Shown here piece after piece: positions 38,868-50,752 of a stretch of DNA of 64,000 bases. Positions within the stretch are counted from its first letter, which is position 1; each line of letters opens with the position of its first letter. Position numbers and translations under genes: made by a program. The DNA comes from Vibrio galatheae (GTDB taxonomy: Bacteria; Pseudomonadota; Gammaproteobacteria; Enterobacterales; Vibrionaceae). The stretch lies in the NCBI RefSeq assembly GCF_000967545.1, contig NZ_JXXV01000022.1:1-64000 (forward strand), given 5' to 3'. The notes beneath the pieces were generated by a model. The model had not been told where the DNA came from. It worked only from the letters and a program-made list of their open reading frames with translations, and searched no databases.

Positions 38868-40118
38868 ATGCAGTTTTCTAAATTTGGTGAAAAGTTTAAT
38901 CAGTATTCAGGTATAACCCGGTTAATGGACGATTTAAATGATGGCCTACGTACGCCTGGAGCCATCATGCTTGGCGGGGGTAACCCAGCAGCCATCCCTG
39001 CCATGCTCGATTACTTCCGACTCGCCAGTGAAGAAATGCTGGAGAACGGTGATCTGATTTCAGCGATGACCAACTATGACGGACCGCAGGGTAAAGATGC
39101 GTTCGTCAAAGCATTAGCGGCGCTACTTAAACAGACCTATGGCTGGAATATCAGCGAAAAAAATATCAGCCTAACCAACGGCAGCCAAAGCGGTTTCTTC
39201 TACCTGTTCAACTTACTCGCAGGGCAACAGCCTGATGGCTCACACAAAAAAATTCTTCTGCCACTGGCGCCGGAATATATTGGCTATGGTGATGCGGGGA
39301 TAGACGAAAATCTATTCGTTTCTTATCACCCCGAAATTGAGCTACTCGATAATGGTCTGTTTAAGTACCATGTCGACTTTGAACAACTTAAAGTGGATGA
39401 GTCTGTAGCGGCTATCTGTGCTTCGCGCCCAACCAATCCAACCGGTAACGTACTAACTGATGAAGAGATCCACAAGCTGGATAAACTCGCACGTGAAAAC
39501 AACATTCCACTTATCATCGACAATGCCTATGGTTTGCCGTTCCCGAATATTATTTTTGAAGATGTTGAACCCTTCTGGAACGAGAACACCATCCTATGTA
39601 TGAGCCTTTCTAAACTGGGTTTACCGGGTGTTCGTTGCGGAATCGTGATTGCCAGCGAAGAAATTACCCAAGCCATGACCAACATGAACGGTATTATCAG
39701 CCTTGCCCCAGGGAGCTTAGGGCCAGCCATTGCCAATCACATTATTGCTAAAGGTGACCTACTCAAGCTCAGCTCTGATGTAATCAAACCTTTTTACCAA
39801 CAGAAATCACAACGTGCTGTCGAGTTACTACAAACCGCCATTAGCGATCCTCGTTTTCGCATTCATAAGCCTGAAGGGGCCATTTTCTTATGGTTATGGT
39901 TTGATGAGTTACCCATTACTACTATGGAGTTATATAACCGCTTAAAAGCACGAGGGGTTTTGATTGTACCTGGCGAGTATTTCTTTATCGGCCAAGAAGA
40001 CGATTGGCAACATGCTCATCAATGTTTGCGTATGAACTATGTTCAAGATGACGAGATGATGCAGAAAGGCATCGCGATTATCGCTGAAGAAGTAGAGAAG
40101 GCGTACCAAAAGCAGTAA
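38868..40118 (+). CDS. avtA: Valine-pyruvate aminotransferase
   Basis: PLP fold-type I transaminase that interconverts valine plus pyruvate and 2-oxoisovalerate plus alanine. The PLP Lys is in MSLSKLGLPGVRCG (about residue 246), with NPTGNVL and DNAYGLPFP contributing cofactor contacts. Length 416 and N-terminus MQFSKFGEKFNQYSGITRLMDDL match E. coli AvtA. It complements IlvE encoded 11 kb upstream, but sits alone. Confidence 0.93.
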   Translation: MQFSKFGEKFNQYSGITRLMDDLNDGLRTPGAIMLGGGNPAAIPAMLDYFRLASEEMLENGDLISAMTNYDGPQGKDAFVKALAALLKQTYGWNISEKNISLTNGSQSGFFYLFNLLAGQQPDGSHKKILLPLAPEYIGYGDAGIDENLFVSYHPEIELLDNGLFKYHVDFEQLKVDESVAAICASRPTNPTGNVLTDEEIHKLDKLARENNIPLIIDNAYGLPFPNIIFEDVEPFWNENTILCMSLSKLGLPGVRCGIVIASEEITQAMTNMNGIISLAPGSLGPAIANHIIAKGDLLKLSSDVIKPFYQQKSQRAVELLQTAISDPRFRIHKPEGAIFLWLWFDELPITTMELYNRLKARGVLIVPGEYFFIGQEDDWQHAHQCLRMNYVQDDEMMQKGIAIIAEEVEKAYQKQ

Positions 40119-40247
40119 TACCTGACTAACGATTGCTTTCCAAGTCGCTTAAGCAAGGTTCATTACTAGGGATAAGCACTGAAGCAATATCTGCGCATAC
40201 TTGACGCAATCGCTATAAAGCTCATGCATACCCTATCAAGCTAGATA

Positions 40248-40290
40248 CAAAAAAGAGCACCGCCTTTTTCAAGGCAATAGTGCTCTTTCA
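40248..40290 (-). terminator. ibpA terminator (possibly also avtA)
   Basis: AAAGAGCAC / GTGCTCTTT stem with an inner GCCTT / AAGGC hairpin. The minus strand has a TTTTTT run after the stem, favouring ibpA; the plus-strand tail is weaker. Confidence 0.75.
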
Positions 40291-40333
40291 CTCTTCTTAC
40301 CGAATATAATCAGCTAGTTAAAGCTAATGACAA

Positions 40334-40771
40334 TTAACCTTCAATCAGGTTTTTGCCATTTATCGCAATCTTACGTGGCTGCATCGCTTCTGGAATCTCA
40401 CGCTCTAAGTCGACGTGAAGCAGACCGTTTTCCATACTCGCCCCCACGACTTTCACGTAGTCAGCCAATTGGAATTTACGCTCGAAATCGCGCTCTGCGA
40501 TACCTTGATAAACGTATTGCTTCTCTTCTTCGCTTTTACGTTCACCTTTGACAATCAACATATTATCTTTTTGCGTCAGATCGAGCTGGTCTTCAGCAAA
40601 GCCAGCCACCGCCATCGTAATGCGATAGTGGTTTTCATCTTTTTGCTCGATATTGTATGGAGGGTAACCGCCAGAAGAGTTCTTTGATGAATTGGCTTCC
40701 ATCATGTTGAACAGGCGATCGAAACCAATTGCGTTGCGGTAAAGTGGAGTGAAATCTACAGTTCTCATCAT
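40334..40771 (-). CDS. ibpA: Small heat-shock protein IbpA (Hsp20 family)
   Basis: 145-residue alpha-crystallin-domain holdase that binds aggregating proteins in inclusion bodies. The domain (about 38-130) ends with the [11 protein letters not shown] tail and contains the [10 protein letters not shown] and [20 protein letters not shown] strands of IbpA. Two adjacent ATGs (MMRTVDF) are possible; GAGG is 5 bases from the first and 8 from the second. The gene has a sigma-32 promoter and a long structured leader. Confidence 0.95.
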   Translation of the reverse strand: MMRTVDFTPLYRNAIGFDRLFNMMEANSSKNSSGGYPPYNIEQKDENHYRITMAVAGFAEDQLDLTQKDNMLIVKGERKSEEEKQYVYQGIAERDFERKFQLADYVKVVGASMENGLLHVDLEREIPEAMQPRKIAINGKNLIEG

Positions 40772-41021
40772 GCTATCCTCTTAAATAAGCAATAGTCTTA
40801 GCCGTGAGTTTACGCGGATCGACGGTGTATTCGAACCTGCCGGCTAAGGGATTTATCCTCTACTCCTCGGGCCTCAAAACTTATGTTTACAAGCACAGGG
40901 ACGCAGTAATAAATCAGTTCAATTGTGTGCCTCTGAAGTTATCCTCTCGTGAGCGATACTTCGTTGGCGAGTCCAGAGGCTCTGTTTCTTCTCTCTTGAG
41001 CAAGACAGATTTCCTCTTCAC
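40772..41021 (-). promoter_or_regulatory. ibpA 5' leader with ROSE-like thermometer features
   Basis: About 250 nt separate the predicted sigma-32 start site from ibpA. Just before the gene, UUGCU (40788-40792 on the minus strand) faces the AGGA of the ribosome-binding site (40776-40779) across a short loop, the hallmark pairing of ROSE RNA thermometers. Upstream of it is an 8-bp perfect inverted repeat (CTTAGCCG at 40797-40804, CGGCTAAG at 40841-40848). Confidence 0.6.
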
Positions 41022-41027
41022 CAATAG

Positions 41028-41058
41028 ATATGTGGATTGAGCAAAATAGTTTCAAGGG
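41028..41058 (-). promoter_or_regulatory. Sigma-32 heat-shock promoter of ibpA
   Basis: On the minus strand CCCTTGAAA (41050-41058), a 14-base spacer and CCACATAT (41028-41035) match the RpoH consensus CTTGAAA-N13-17-CCCCATnT with one mismatch in the -10. Confidence 0.82.
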
Positions 41059-41105
41059 AATATTTTCAATTATTTTTCAAATCAATATTTATCAATCACT
41101 TAAAA

Positions 41106-41138
41106 GCAAAAAAGACCACCATTTAGGGCAGTCTTTTA
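41106..41138 (-). terminator. gyrB operon terminator
   Basis: Minus strand: AAAGACTGCC and GGTGGTCTTT form an imperfect stem ending in TTTTTT, about 125 bases after the gyrB stop. Confidence 0.65.
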
Positions 41139-41157
41139 AAGAAGATATTTAGTTTTT

Positions 41158-41255
41158 TGAGACGAAGCTATTTCGTTTGAGTTCAAGAAGGAGGCGCGGA
41201 GCATACGAAGGTATGTGAGCACCTCTGACATAGAAATTAAGCGAAAGAGCGAAGT
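41158..41255. repeat. Imperfect palindromic element downstream of gyrB
   Basis: About 95 bases fold into one long imperfect hairpin: outer arms GCTATTTCGTTT (41167-41178) and AAGCGAAAGAGC (41239-41250), inner arms GAGGCGC / GCACCTC (41191-41197, 41219-41225) and a tip CATAC-GAAG-GTATG (41202-41215). It lies between the gyrB stop and its terminator. From memory similar elements recur in Vibrio genomes, but no second copy is in this window. Confidence 0.6.
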
Positions 41256-41264
41256 ATCAAAGCT

Positions 41265-43685
<2,421 letters not shown>

Positions 43686-43695
43686 TTATCTTCCA

Positions 43696-44778
43696 CTATA
43701 TATTTTGCTCTATTGTGCCATGTTCCACATGGAACATCTTGCCATTTTCATCACGCATATCCGCGATCTGGCTATCGGTAATAGAACTTACAAAAACTTG
43801 AGCCCCCGTCTCTTTTAAGCAATCCGCTAGGCGCTTACGACGTTGGCTATCTAATTCAGAAGCAAAGTCATCAATCAAGTAGATGCATTGCTTACCAGTC
43901 ATCTCAGTCAGGTGCTGGCCTTGCGCAACACGCAGAGCACAGACCATCAACTTGAGCTGGCCTCGTGAAAGAACATCCTCGACCGGAGTTCCATTCACTT
44001 TAATGCGTAAATCCGCTTTGTTAGGCCCACTGAAGGTGTAACCTAATGCTTGATCACGCTCAAAATTGTTCTCAAGGATATCTTGATACGGCGTATCCTT
44101 GTCCCAGCCACGATAATATTTAAGCTGGATATCAAACTCAGGCAAAAAAGCATGACATATCTCTTCTGCCTTCACTTTCAACTGCTCGACATAGCTTGCA
44201 CGCCACTGACTGATGCTTTCGGCTAAACGCGCCATTTCTTGGTCCCAGTAACTCAGTTCACGATAACTGGTTGCTGTTTTCAGTAACGCATTTCGCTGCT
44301 TGTTGAGGCGCTTAAACCGGCCCCATGCATCGTAAAAAGCAGACTCAGTATGAAACACACCCCAGTCGATAAACGAGCGGCGATGTTTCGGCCCATCGGT
44401 TAATAAATCAAACCCTTCCGGGTGAATTAACTGGAGAGGTAAAACCTGTGCCAATTGCGCCAGCTTTTGTTCAGATTGACCGCCTATTTTAACCTCTGTT
44501 GAGCCATCACGCTGCTTATTAATGCCAATTGGTAGCTCAAATTGATCCGAGTTCAAAAAACGTCCATGAACAAACAGTTCATGGCAGTCATTTTGAATCA
44601 CTCGCCCCGTCAAAGAGCTCTTAAATGAACGACCATGACCAAGCAGATAAATCGCCTCTAAGACACTGGTTTTGCCACTGCCGTTGGGGCCAATAAGAAA
44701 GTTAAAGCCTGCTGACAGTTCAATATCACAGGCTTTAATATTTCGAAATTGCTGAATAATAAGACGAGAAAGCGGCAT
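43696..44778 (-). CDS. recF: Recombination mediator RecF
   Basis: SMC-like ABC ATPase that with RecO and RecR loads RecA at ssDNA gaps. Walker [18 protein letters not shown] is near residue 30, the ABC signature is in [15 protein letters not shown] and Walker B is [11 protein letters not shown]. Length 360 is typical. It starts 1 base after the dnaN stop. The 3' coding end contains a degenerate parS-like 16-mer. Confidence 0.96.
   Translation of the reverse strand: MPLSRLIIQQFRNIKACDIELSAGFNFLIGPNGSGKTSVLEAIYLLGHGRSFKSSLTGRVIQNDCHELFVHGRFLNSDQFELPIGINKQRDGSTEVKIGGQSEQKLAQLAQVLPLQLIHPEGFDLLTDGPKHRRSFIDWGVFHTESAFYDAWGRFKRLNKQRNALLKTATSYRELSYWDQEMARLAESISQWRASYVEQLKVKAEEICHAFLPEFDIQLKYYRGWDKDTPYQDILENNFERDQALGYTFSGPNKADLRIKVNGTPVEDVLSRGQLKLMVCALRVAQGQHLTEMTGKQCIYLIDDFASELDSQRRKRLADCLKETGAQVFVSSITDSQIADMRDENGKMFHVEHGTIEQNI
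43721..43736. promoter_or_regulatory. Degenerate parS-like site inside recF
   Basis: TGTTCCACATGGAACA differs from the symmetric ParB-site form TGTTCCACGTGGAACA only at one central base. It is within the recF codons for MFHVEHG. Known parS sites cluster near oriC, and parAB is encoded 14 kb away. It may simply reflect recF coding constraint. Confidence 0.4.
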
Positions 44779-44779
44779 G

Positions 44780-45880
44780 CTAGAGTCGAATCGGCATCAC
44801 CACGTACATTGCGCTGTCATCATCGGCATTCTCAATCAGCGCACTGGCGTTGGCATCTGACATCGAAACTCGAACTTTTTCGCAGCGCAGTGTGTTCAAC
44901 ACATCGAGTACGTAGCTTACGTTGAAGCCAATCTCAATCGGCTCCCCTTCAAAGCTCACATCCAGCATCTCTTCGGCTTCTTCCTGTTCTGGGTTGTTTG
45001 CCGTGATACGCATATCGGTATCAGCCAGATTGACGCGTACACCACGGAATTTTTCGTTGGATAGAATCGCAGCACGTGAGAAAGCCTGACGCAATTCATC
45101 ACAACCCGCTTCGAGTGTTTTATTGGTGCTTTGTGGCATAACACGGCGGTAGTCAGGGAATCGACCATCAACCAGCTTAGAAGTAAACACATAGTTGTTC
45201 ACTTCCGCACGCACGTTCGAGCTGCCAATTTGCAACACAACTGGTTGCTCTGGCGCGTCAAGTAACTTAACTAATTCCAGGACACCTTTACGTGGCACAA
45301 TAATCTGCTTTTGCGCAAAATCAGCACCTAGCTCAGTTTGAGCAACGGCCATACGGTGACCATCAGTCGCGACACTGCGCAGCGTAGTGCCATCAATTTC
45401 AAACAACATGCCATTCAGGTAATAACGCACATCTTGGTTAGCCATAGAGAATTGGGTCTTCTCCACTAAGCCACGTAGCTCAGCTTGGGTCAAAGAGACT
45501 TCAACTTCACTCTGCCAATCTTCAATATTCGGAAAGTCATTGGCTGGCAGCGTTGATAGCGAGAAACGGCTGCGTCCTGAGCGAACCTGAACCCGATCGC
45601 CTTCTAGAACAAAGGTGATCACTGAGTCATCTGGTAGACCGCGACAAATGTCTAAAAACTTACGCGAAGGTACAGTAATGCTACCCGCTTCAAATTCGCC
45701 TTCTAGGTCAACGCGGCTAATCAGCTCAACCTCAAGGTCAGTGGCCGTCATTGAGAGTACATTGTCTTCAACTTTAAGCAGTAAGTTACCAAGGATAGGT
45801 AATGTAGGACGACCGCCTAGTGCCCCAGACACTTGCTGCAGTGGCTTAAGCAGGTGGCTACGCTCAATGGAAAATTTCAT
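44780..45880 (-). CDS. dnaN: DNA polymerase III beta sliding clamp
   Basis: 366-residue ring-forming processivity clamp of Pol III; three repeated domains of about 120 residues. N-terminus [30 protein letters not shown] and C-terminus MYVVMPIRL (part of the ligand-binding pocket) are as in other gammaproteobacteria. It lies 71 bases downstream of dnaA in the same operon. Confidence 0.97.
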   Translation of the reverse strand: MKFSIERSHLLKPLQQVSGALGGRPTLPILGNLLLKVEDNVLSMTATDLEVELISRVDLEGEFEAGSITVPSRKFLDICRGLPDDSVITFVLEGDRVQVRSGRSRFSLSTLPANDFPNIEDWQSEVEVSLTQAELRGLVEKTQFSMANQDVRYYLNGMLFEIDGTTLRSVATDGHRMAVAQTELGADFAQKQIIVPRKGVLELVKLLDAPEQPVVLQIGSSNVRAEVNNYVFTSKLVDGRFPDYRRVMPQSTNKTLEAGCDELRQAFSRAAILSNEKFRGVRVNLADTDMRITANNPEQEEAEEMLDVSFEGEPIEIGFNVSYVLDVLNTLRCEKVRVSMSDANASALIENADDDSAMYVVMPIRL

Positions 45881-45951
45881 AGGATGCTCTTATCCGAATT
45901 CGTTATTGTTGCTCGATGCTTAGAATACTGTGAATCTAGAAATTGTGCGAA

Positions 45952-47358
45952 TTATGAAGAGAGTGTACGAATCAAGTTCGAGTAATCTTCTTTAATATCG
46001 TGGCTTTCTTCACGTAGCTGTTCGATTTTACGACAGGCATGCAGCACAGTGGTATGGTCGCGGCCACCAAAGGCGTCACCAATCTCTGGTAAGCTGTGGT
46101 TGGTTAGCTCTTTAGCCAAGGCCATCGCCAACTGGCGAGGACGAGCCACTGAACGAGAACGACGTTTTGATAGCAGATCAGCGACCTTAATCTTGTAGTA
46201 TTCGGCAACGGTTTTCTGAATATTATCAATCGTAACCAGCTTTTCTTGCAGAGCTAACAGGTCACGGAGCGCCTCACGAACAAAATCGATGGTAATCGGA
46301 CGACCAGTAAAGTTGGCGTTAGCGATAACGCGGTTCAATGCGCCTTCTAACTCACGTACATTGGAACGTAATCGCTTAGCAATAAAGAACGCCACTTCAT
46401 CAGCAAGGTGTATTTGGTGATCTTCCGCTTTTTTCATCAGGATCGCGACGCGCGTTTCTAGCTCTGGAGGCTCGATCGCAACGGTCAATCCCCAACCAAA
46501 ACGAGATTTTAGACGATCTTCTACGCCATTAATCTCTTTAGGATAACGGTCTGAAGTCAAAATGATCTGTTGGTTACCTTCAAGTAATGCGTTGAAGGTA
46601 TGGAAGAATTCTTCTTGTGAACGTTCTTTATTAGCAAAGAATTGGATGTCATCAATAAGCAGTGCATCAACACTGCGGTAATAGCGTTTAAACTCTTCGA
46701 TCGCGTTATTTTGCAGCGCCTTCACCATATCTTGAACAAAACGTTCAGAATGCATGTAGACGACTTTGGCGTTCGGCTTATTGTCAACGATCGCATTACC
46801 CACAGCATGCAACAAGTGGGTTTTACCTAAGCCGGTACCACCGTACAAAAACAGTGGGTTATAAGCAGAGCCAGGGTTATCCGATACCTGACGCGCCGCA
46901 GCCAAACCAAGTTGGTTCGATTTACCTTCAACAAAGTTATTAAATTTGTGTTTAGGGTTTACGTTGGAGCGATGATTGATGTCGGCGATCGCTTGAGCGT
47001 CGTCATCCCACGTTTTGTGGACAGGTTTTCTCGCTTGAAGCTGCGCAGGTGCAGAGGACTCTGCCGCAACATCAGCAGGCGTACGTTTAGGTGCAGGCTT
47101 TGGTGCCGCAACTGGGCGACTACCCACTTCAAAGCGTAAACTTGGCACATCATTACCGCAATATTCTTGTAGTAGTCGGTTAATGCTATTGAGGTACTTG
47201 TCGCGTACCCAGTCCAAAACAAAACGGTTTGGGGCAAATAGAGTGAGTGTATTGTCATTGAGTTCAGCTTGTAACGGACGAACCCACATACTGAATTCTG
47301 TTGCTGGTAGCTCTTCTTGAAGCTGTTGCAAACATTGCAACCAAAGCGAAGATGACAC
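45952..47358 (-). CDS. dnaA: Chromosomal replication initiator DnaA
   Basis: 468-residue initiator. Domain I (1-90) starts [18 protein letters not shown]; domain II is a Pro/Ala-rich linker (about 90-130); domain III is AAA+ with Walker [17 protein letters not shown] and Walker [10 protein letters not shown]; domain IV contains the DnaA-box-binding signature [21 protein letters not shown]-DnaA unwinds oriC at 54.6-55.0 kb. DnaA-box-like sites upstream suggest autoregulation. First gene of dnaA-dnaN-recF-gyrB. Confidence 0.98.
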   Translation of the reverse strand: MSSSLWLQCLQQLQEELPATEFSMWVRPLQAELNDNTLTLFAPNRFVLDWVRDKYLNSINRLLQEYCGNDVPSLRFEVGSRPVAAPKPAPKRTPADVAAESSAPAQLQARKPVHKTWDDDAQAIADINHRSNVNPKHKFNNFVEGKSNQLGLAAARQVSDNPGSAYNPLFLYGGTGLGKTHLLHAVGNAIVDNKPNAKVVYMHSERFVQDMVKALQNNAIEEFKRYYRSVDALLIDDIQFFANKERSQEEFFHTFNALLEGNQQIILTSDRYPKEINGVEDRLKSRFGWGLTVAIEPPELETRVAILMKKAEDHQIHLADEVAFFIAKRLRSNVRELEGALNRVIANANFTGRPITIDFVREALRDLLALQEKLVTIDNIQKTVAEYYKIKVADLLSKRRSRSVARPRQLAMALAKELTNHSLPEIGDAFGGRDHTTVLHACRKIEQLREESHDIKEDYSNLIRTLSS

Positions 47359-47755
47359 AGTGCCCCCACTCGAAGTAATTGATCGGAAAAGATTGGCAAT
47401 TTTACCTGTTGATAACCAAGATCGCCAGCAAATGATCGACGATCCAGTGAATAAGATCTAAGTTATTCACAATATTTTCGACATTATTCGCTAGATCCAC
47501 ACATGGTGCCCCATTTTTACTCACACTTTGATCCACATTGAGGCAGTTTGGCCAAGATCCACGTTCTGGTGATAACTCTGTGAATGAAAATGTTTCCAAG
47601 AGATCATTTTGAAGGGAATTTTGCGCGCATCGACTTTTCTTTATCCAATATCGCCAAGCTTATTACTCTAGTGTCTAGGTTATTTCTCTTGGTTATTTAT
47701 CTAAACAACTAAAGTAACAGTAGTATTCCATCCCATAATTATATGGAGTTGTACT
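47359..47755. promoter_or_regulatory. Divergent intergenic region with DnaA-box cluster
   Basis: About 400 bases upstream of dnaA. DnaA-box matches or near-matches are TTATTCACA (47463-47471), AGATCCACA (47493-47501) and TGATCCACA (47529-47537). Several GATC sites are interspersed. The arrangement fits DnaA autorepression of its promoter and possible Dam/SeqA control. The right part serves the divergent ABC transporter; no clear -35/-10 for it is assigned. Confidence 0.65.
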
Positions 47756-48502
47756 ATGAAAAACTGGATTAAAGCTGCCATTGCAGCGATCGCGCTGTCA
47801 GCAGCCACTGTTCAAGCGGCAACAGAAGTCAAAGTCGGCATGTCTGGCCGTTACTACCCATTCACCTTTGTTGAACAAGATAAGCTACAAGGCTTCGAGG
47901 TTGACCTATGGGACGAGATTGGTAAGCGCAACGACTACCAAGTTGAGTACGTAACAGCAAACTTTTCTGGTCTATTTGGTCTACTAGAAACTGGCCGTAT
48001 TGATACAATTTCAAACCAAATCACCATGACAGACGCTCGCAAAGCGAAATACCTATTTGCTGACCCATATGTGGTCGACGGTGCACAAGTCACTGTTCGT
48101 AAAGGTAACGACAGCATTCAAGGTGTTGCCGATCTTGCAGGCAAAACGGTCGCAGTTAACCTAGGTTCAAACTTCGAGCAACTGCTGCGTGACTACGATA
48201 AAGACGGCAAAATCACCATCAAAACTTACGACACAGGTATTGAACACGATGTTGCACTAGGTCGTGTCGACGCATTTGTTATGGACCGTCTATCAGCACT
48301 TGAGTTGATCAAAAAAACAGGCCTACCATTGCAACTTGCTGGTCAACCATTTGAAACGATTCAAAACGCTTGGCCTTTCGTAAACAACGATAACGGCAAG
48401 AAGCTACAAGCTGAGGTTAACCAAGCGCTAGCCGCAATGCGCGCTGATGGTACGCTAAAAACAATCTCTGAAAAATGGTTTGGCGCAGACATTACTGAGT
48501 AA
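47756..48502 (+). CDS. Polar amino-acid ABC transporter, periplasmic binding protein
   Basis: 248-residue family-3 solute-binding protein with a signal peptide (MKNWIKAAIAAIALSAATVQA). Typical motifs are VGMSGRYYPFTFVEQDKLQGFEVDLW near the mature N-terminus, ITMTDARK and the C-terminal ISEKWFGAD. The fold binds polar amino acids (cystine, glutamine, arginine classes); the specific ligand cannot be fixed by eye, though resemblance to cystine-type TcyJ/FliY proteins is reasonable. The two membrane components follow. Confidence 0.88.
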   Translation: MKNWIKAAIAAIALSAATVQAATEVKVGMSGRYYPFTFVEQDKLQGFEVDLWDEIGKRNDYQVEYVTANFSGLFGLLETGRIDTISNQITMTDARKAKYLFADPYVVDGAQVTVRKGNDSIQGVADLAGKTVAVNLGSNFEQLLRDYDKDGKITIKTYDTGIEHDVALGRVDAFVMDRLSALELIKKTGLPLQLAGQPFETIQNAWPFVNNDNGKKLQAEVNQALAAMRADGTLKTISEKWFGADITE

Positions 48503-48541
48503 ACCGTTACACATTTCTATCTCATTTTAGATAGAATGCTC

Positions 48542-48582
48542 AAACCCACTGCTTACTTTCCTTTGCAGTGGGTTTTGCTTTT
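48542..48582 (+). terminator. Intercistronic terminator after the binding-protein gene
   Basis: AAACCCACTGC / GCAGTGGGTTT perfect 11-bp stem followed by TGCTTTTT. It lies between the binding-protein and permease genes and would make the binding protein the most abundant product. Confidence 0.82.
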
Positions 48583-48612
48583 TATGCCGTTATTGAATGA
48601 TTGGGATGCGTT

Positions 48613-49284
48613 ATGGGATTCGATTTTAACTACATGCTGGATCTAATGCCGATACTGCTAAAGTATTTAGGCACGACCATGGAGATGGCGACCTGGGGTT
48701 TGCTGTTTTCACTGATCTTATCCGTAATATTGGCCAATATTCGCGTTTTTCGCGTTCCTGTACTTGATCAACTCAGTCAGCTTTACATCAGTTTTTTCCG
48801 TGGCACACCGCTGCTGGTGCAATTATTCCTACTCTATTATGGTCTACCACAGATTTTTCCTTGGTTAGTTGGACTGGATGCCTTTGGCGCCGCCGTGATC
48901 GGTTTAACCCTACACTTCGCCGCTTATATGGCAGAAAGTATTCGTGCTGCGATTATTGGTATTGACCGCAGCCAGATGGAAGCCAGTCTTTCTGTCGGTA
49001 TGACAACACCACAAGCGATGCGCCGTGTCATATTGCCTCAGGCCACTCGTGTCGCTTTGCCATCGTTGATGAACTATTTCATCGATATGATCAAATCAAC
49101 CTCCCTTGCCTTTACGCTGGGCGTGGCAGAAATTATGGCCAAAGCACAAATGGAGGCCTCTTCCAGCTTCCGCTTTTTTGAAGCATTCCTCGCGGTGGCA
49201 TTAATTTACTGGGGAGTGGTCGTGATACTGACGAGAGTGCAAATCTGGGCTGAAGAAAAACTCAATAAGGCGTACGTAAGATGA
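48613..49284 (+). CDS. Amino-acid ABC transporter, permease
   Basis: 223-residue HisM/TcyL-type permease starting [20 protein letters not shown]. About five membrane helices and the EAA loop ([22 protein letters not shown]), which contacts the ATPase, are visible. An in-frame TTG at 48601 is possible but less natural. One permease gene is present, so it probably acts as a homodimer. It overlaps the ATPase gene by 4 bases (ATGA). Confidence 0.9.
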   Translation: MGFDFNYMLDLMPILLKYLGTTMEMATWGLLFSLILSVILANIRVFRVPVLDQLSQLYISFFRGTPLLVQLFLLYYGLPQIFPWLVGLDAFGAAVIGLTLHFAAYMAESIRAAIIGIDRSQMEASLSVGMTTPQAMRRVILPQATRVALPSLMNYFIDMIKSTSLAFTLGVAEIMAKAQMEASSSFRFFEAFLAVALIYWGVVVILTRVQIWAEEKLNKAYVR

Positions 49285-50018
49285 TCAAACTAGATAACAT
49301 TCATAAACGCTTTGGTGACACTGAGGTTCTGAAGGGGATCGATCTCGAGATTAACCAAGGCGAAATTATCGTCATTATCGGCTCTAGTGGCACCGGAAAA
49401 TCGACCCTGCTGCGTACCGTCAACTTTCTTGAAAATGCCGATAAAGGTGTGATCACCATTGATGACGTTAGCGTTGATACCGAAAAACACACCAAAGCGG
49501 AAGTATTAGCCTTACGCCGCAAAACAGGTTTTGTGTTTCAAAACTACGCGTTATTCGCCCATATGACCGCGAGACAAAATATTGCTGAAGGGTTAATAAC
49601 CGTGCGTGGTTGGAAAAAATCCGACGCTCTGCAGCGCGCCCAGCAAATTCTCGATGACATAGGTCTAGGCGATAAAGGCGATAGTTATCCAGCGGCGCTA
49701 TCCGGTGGTCAACAGCAACGTGTCGGCATTGGCCGCGCTATGGCTCTTCAACCGGAACTGCTGTTGTTTGATGAACCAACATCAGCGCTAGACCCAGAAT
49801 GGGTGGGAGAAGTTCTTAATTTAATGAAGGACTTAGCGACCAAACATCAAACCATGCTGGTGGTTACCCATGAAATGCAATTTGCCAAAGAGGTGGCCGA
49901 TCGGGTGATCTTTATGGCGGAAGGAAACATTGTTGAGCAAGGTTCCCCACAGGATATCTTTGGTAATCCACAGGATCCTCGCTTACAAAAATTCCTTCGA
50001 CAAGTCGGTGCTGAATAA
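49281..50018 (+). CDS. Amino-acid ABC transporter, ATP-binding protein
   Basis: 245-residue GlnQ/TcyN-type ATPase. Walker [17 protein letters not shown]-loop FVFQNYALF, signature [15 protein letters not shown], Walker [15 protein letters not shown] and the H-loop VVTHEMQFA are all intact. It powers the importer encoded by the two preceding genes; the ATGA overlap with the permease indicates coupled translation. Confidence 0.94.
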   Translation: MIKLDNIHKRFGDTEVLKGIDLEINQGEIIVIIGSSGTGKSTLLRTVNFLENADKGVITIDDVSVDTEKHTKAEVLALRRKTGFVFQNYALFAHMTARQNIAEGLITVRGWKKSDALQRAQQILDDIGLGDKGDSYPAALSGGQQQRVGIGRAMALQPELLLFDEPTSALDPEWVGEVLNLMKDLATKHQTMLVVTHEMQFAKEVADRVIFMAEGNIVEQGSPQDIFGNPQDPRLQKFLRQVGAE

Positions 50019-50045
50019 AGATCTTCAATCTAGATCGAACGATCC

Positions 50046-50073
50046 TTGAGATTTTGCTCACACTACGTATAAT
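50046..50073 (+). promoter_or_regulatory. rpmH promoter, distal
   Basis: TTGAGA, 16-base spacer and perfect TATAAT (50068-50073), about 175 bases before rpmH. Confidence 0.7.
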
Positions 50074-50105
50074 CGCCCGGTCGGAATTTTGCGCTTGCAC
50101 AAAGA

Positions 50106-50134
50106 TTGACACTTTGTGTGACTGTGATTACAAT
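50106..50134 (+). promoter_or_regulatory. rpmH promoter, proximal
   Basis: Perfect TTGACA (50106-50111), 17-base spacer and TACAAT (50129-50134). The stronger of the two tandem candidates. Confidence 0.78.
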
Positions 50135-50248
50135 TCCGCCTCTTTGTTGAGAGGCGTCGGTTTGTCCCTCTTTATATATAAAGAAGACGTTATTGCCCAC
50201 GCCGGGTTAACATTGACCTAAAACTACTGATCAGTAAAGGTAATTATC

Positions 50249-50383
50249 ATGAAACGCACTTTTCAACCTACAGTTCTAAAGCGCAAGCGTACTCACGGTT
50301 TCCGTGCACGTATGGCTACTAAGAACGGTCGTGCTACAATCAATGCACGTCGTGCAAAAGGCCGTAAGCGTCTTTCTAAGTAA
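50249..50383 (+). CDS. rpmH: 50S ribosomal protein L34
   Basis: 44-residue, highly basic [20 protein letters not shown]... ending KGRKRLSK, the universal L34 sequence. AAAGGTAA precedes the start. Two tandem sigma-70 promoters lie upstream. rnpA begins 12 bases after the stop, the conserved protein synthesis/tRNA processing pair next to the origin. Confidence 0.98.
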   Translation: MKRTFQPTVLKRKRTHGFRARMATKNGRATINARRAKGRKRLSK

Positions 50384-50395
50384 TCTTAGATTATT

Positions 50396-50752
50396 TTGAA
50401 AGCGTACGCGTTCAATCGGGAGTTACGTTTGTTAACTCCCGAGCATTATCAAAATGTCTTTCAGCAAGCTCATAGAGCTGGCTCACCTCATTTCACCATC
50501 ATTGCTCGTAACAATAGCCTATCTCATCCTCGACTAGGTTTAGCCGTTCCCAAGAAACAGATCAAAACCGCTGTCGGTCGTAACCGTTTTAAGCGCCTTG
50601 CACGTGAAAGCTTTCGTAACAATCAACATCAGCTTGCTAACAAAGATTTTGTTGTTATTGCCAAGAAAAGCGCGCAAGATTTAAGCAATGAAGATATTTT
50701 CAAACTGTTTGATAAATTATGGCATCGCCTGTCTCGCCCTTCGCGTGGTTAG
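50396..50752 (+). CDS. rnpA: Ribonuclease P protein component
   Basis: 118-residue basic protein that assists the RNA subunit in 5' processing of tRNA precursors. The RNR signature lies in [17 protein letters not shown]. Family length and start context suggest a TTG start at 50396, giving [17 protein letters not shown]. It overlaps yidD by 34 bases in another frame. Confidence 0.93.
   Translation: MKAYAFNRELRLLTPEHYQNVFQQAHRAGSPHFTIIARNNSLSHPRLGLAVPKKQIKTAVGRNRFKRLARESFRNNQHQLANKDFVVIAKKSAQDLSNEDIFKLFDKLWHRLSRPSRG

Noticed and set aside
47402..47599. 65-codon minus-strand ORF upstream of dnaA
   Set aside because: It lies in the DnaA-box regulatory region and has no family similarity or good ribosome-binding site.
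50604..50625. CACGTG-containing sequences (also near 4806, 13025, 16364, 39490, 42500) as parS
   Set aside because: They share only the central CACGTG with parS; flanking GTTTC/GAAAC symmetry is missing.
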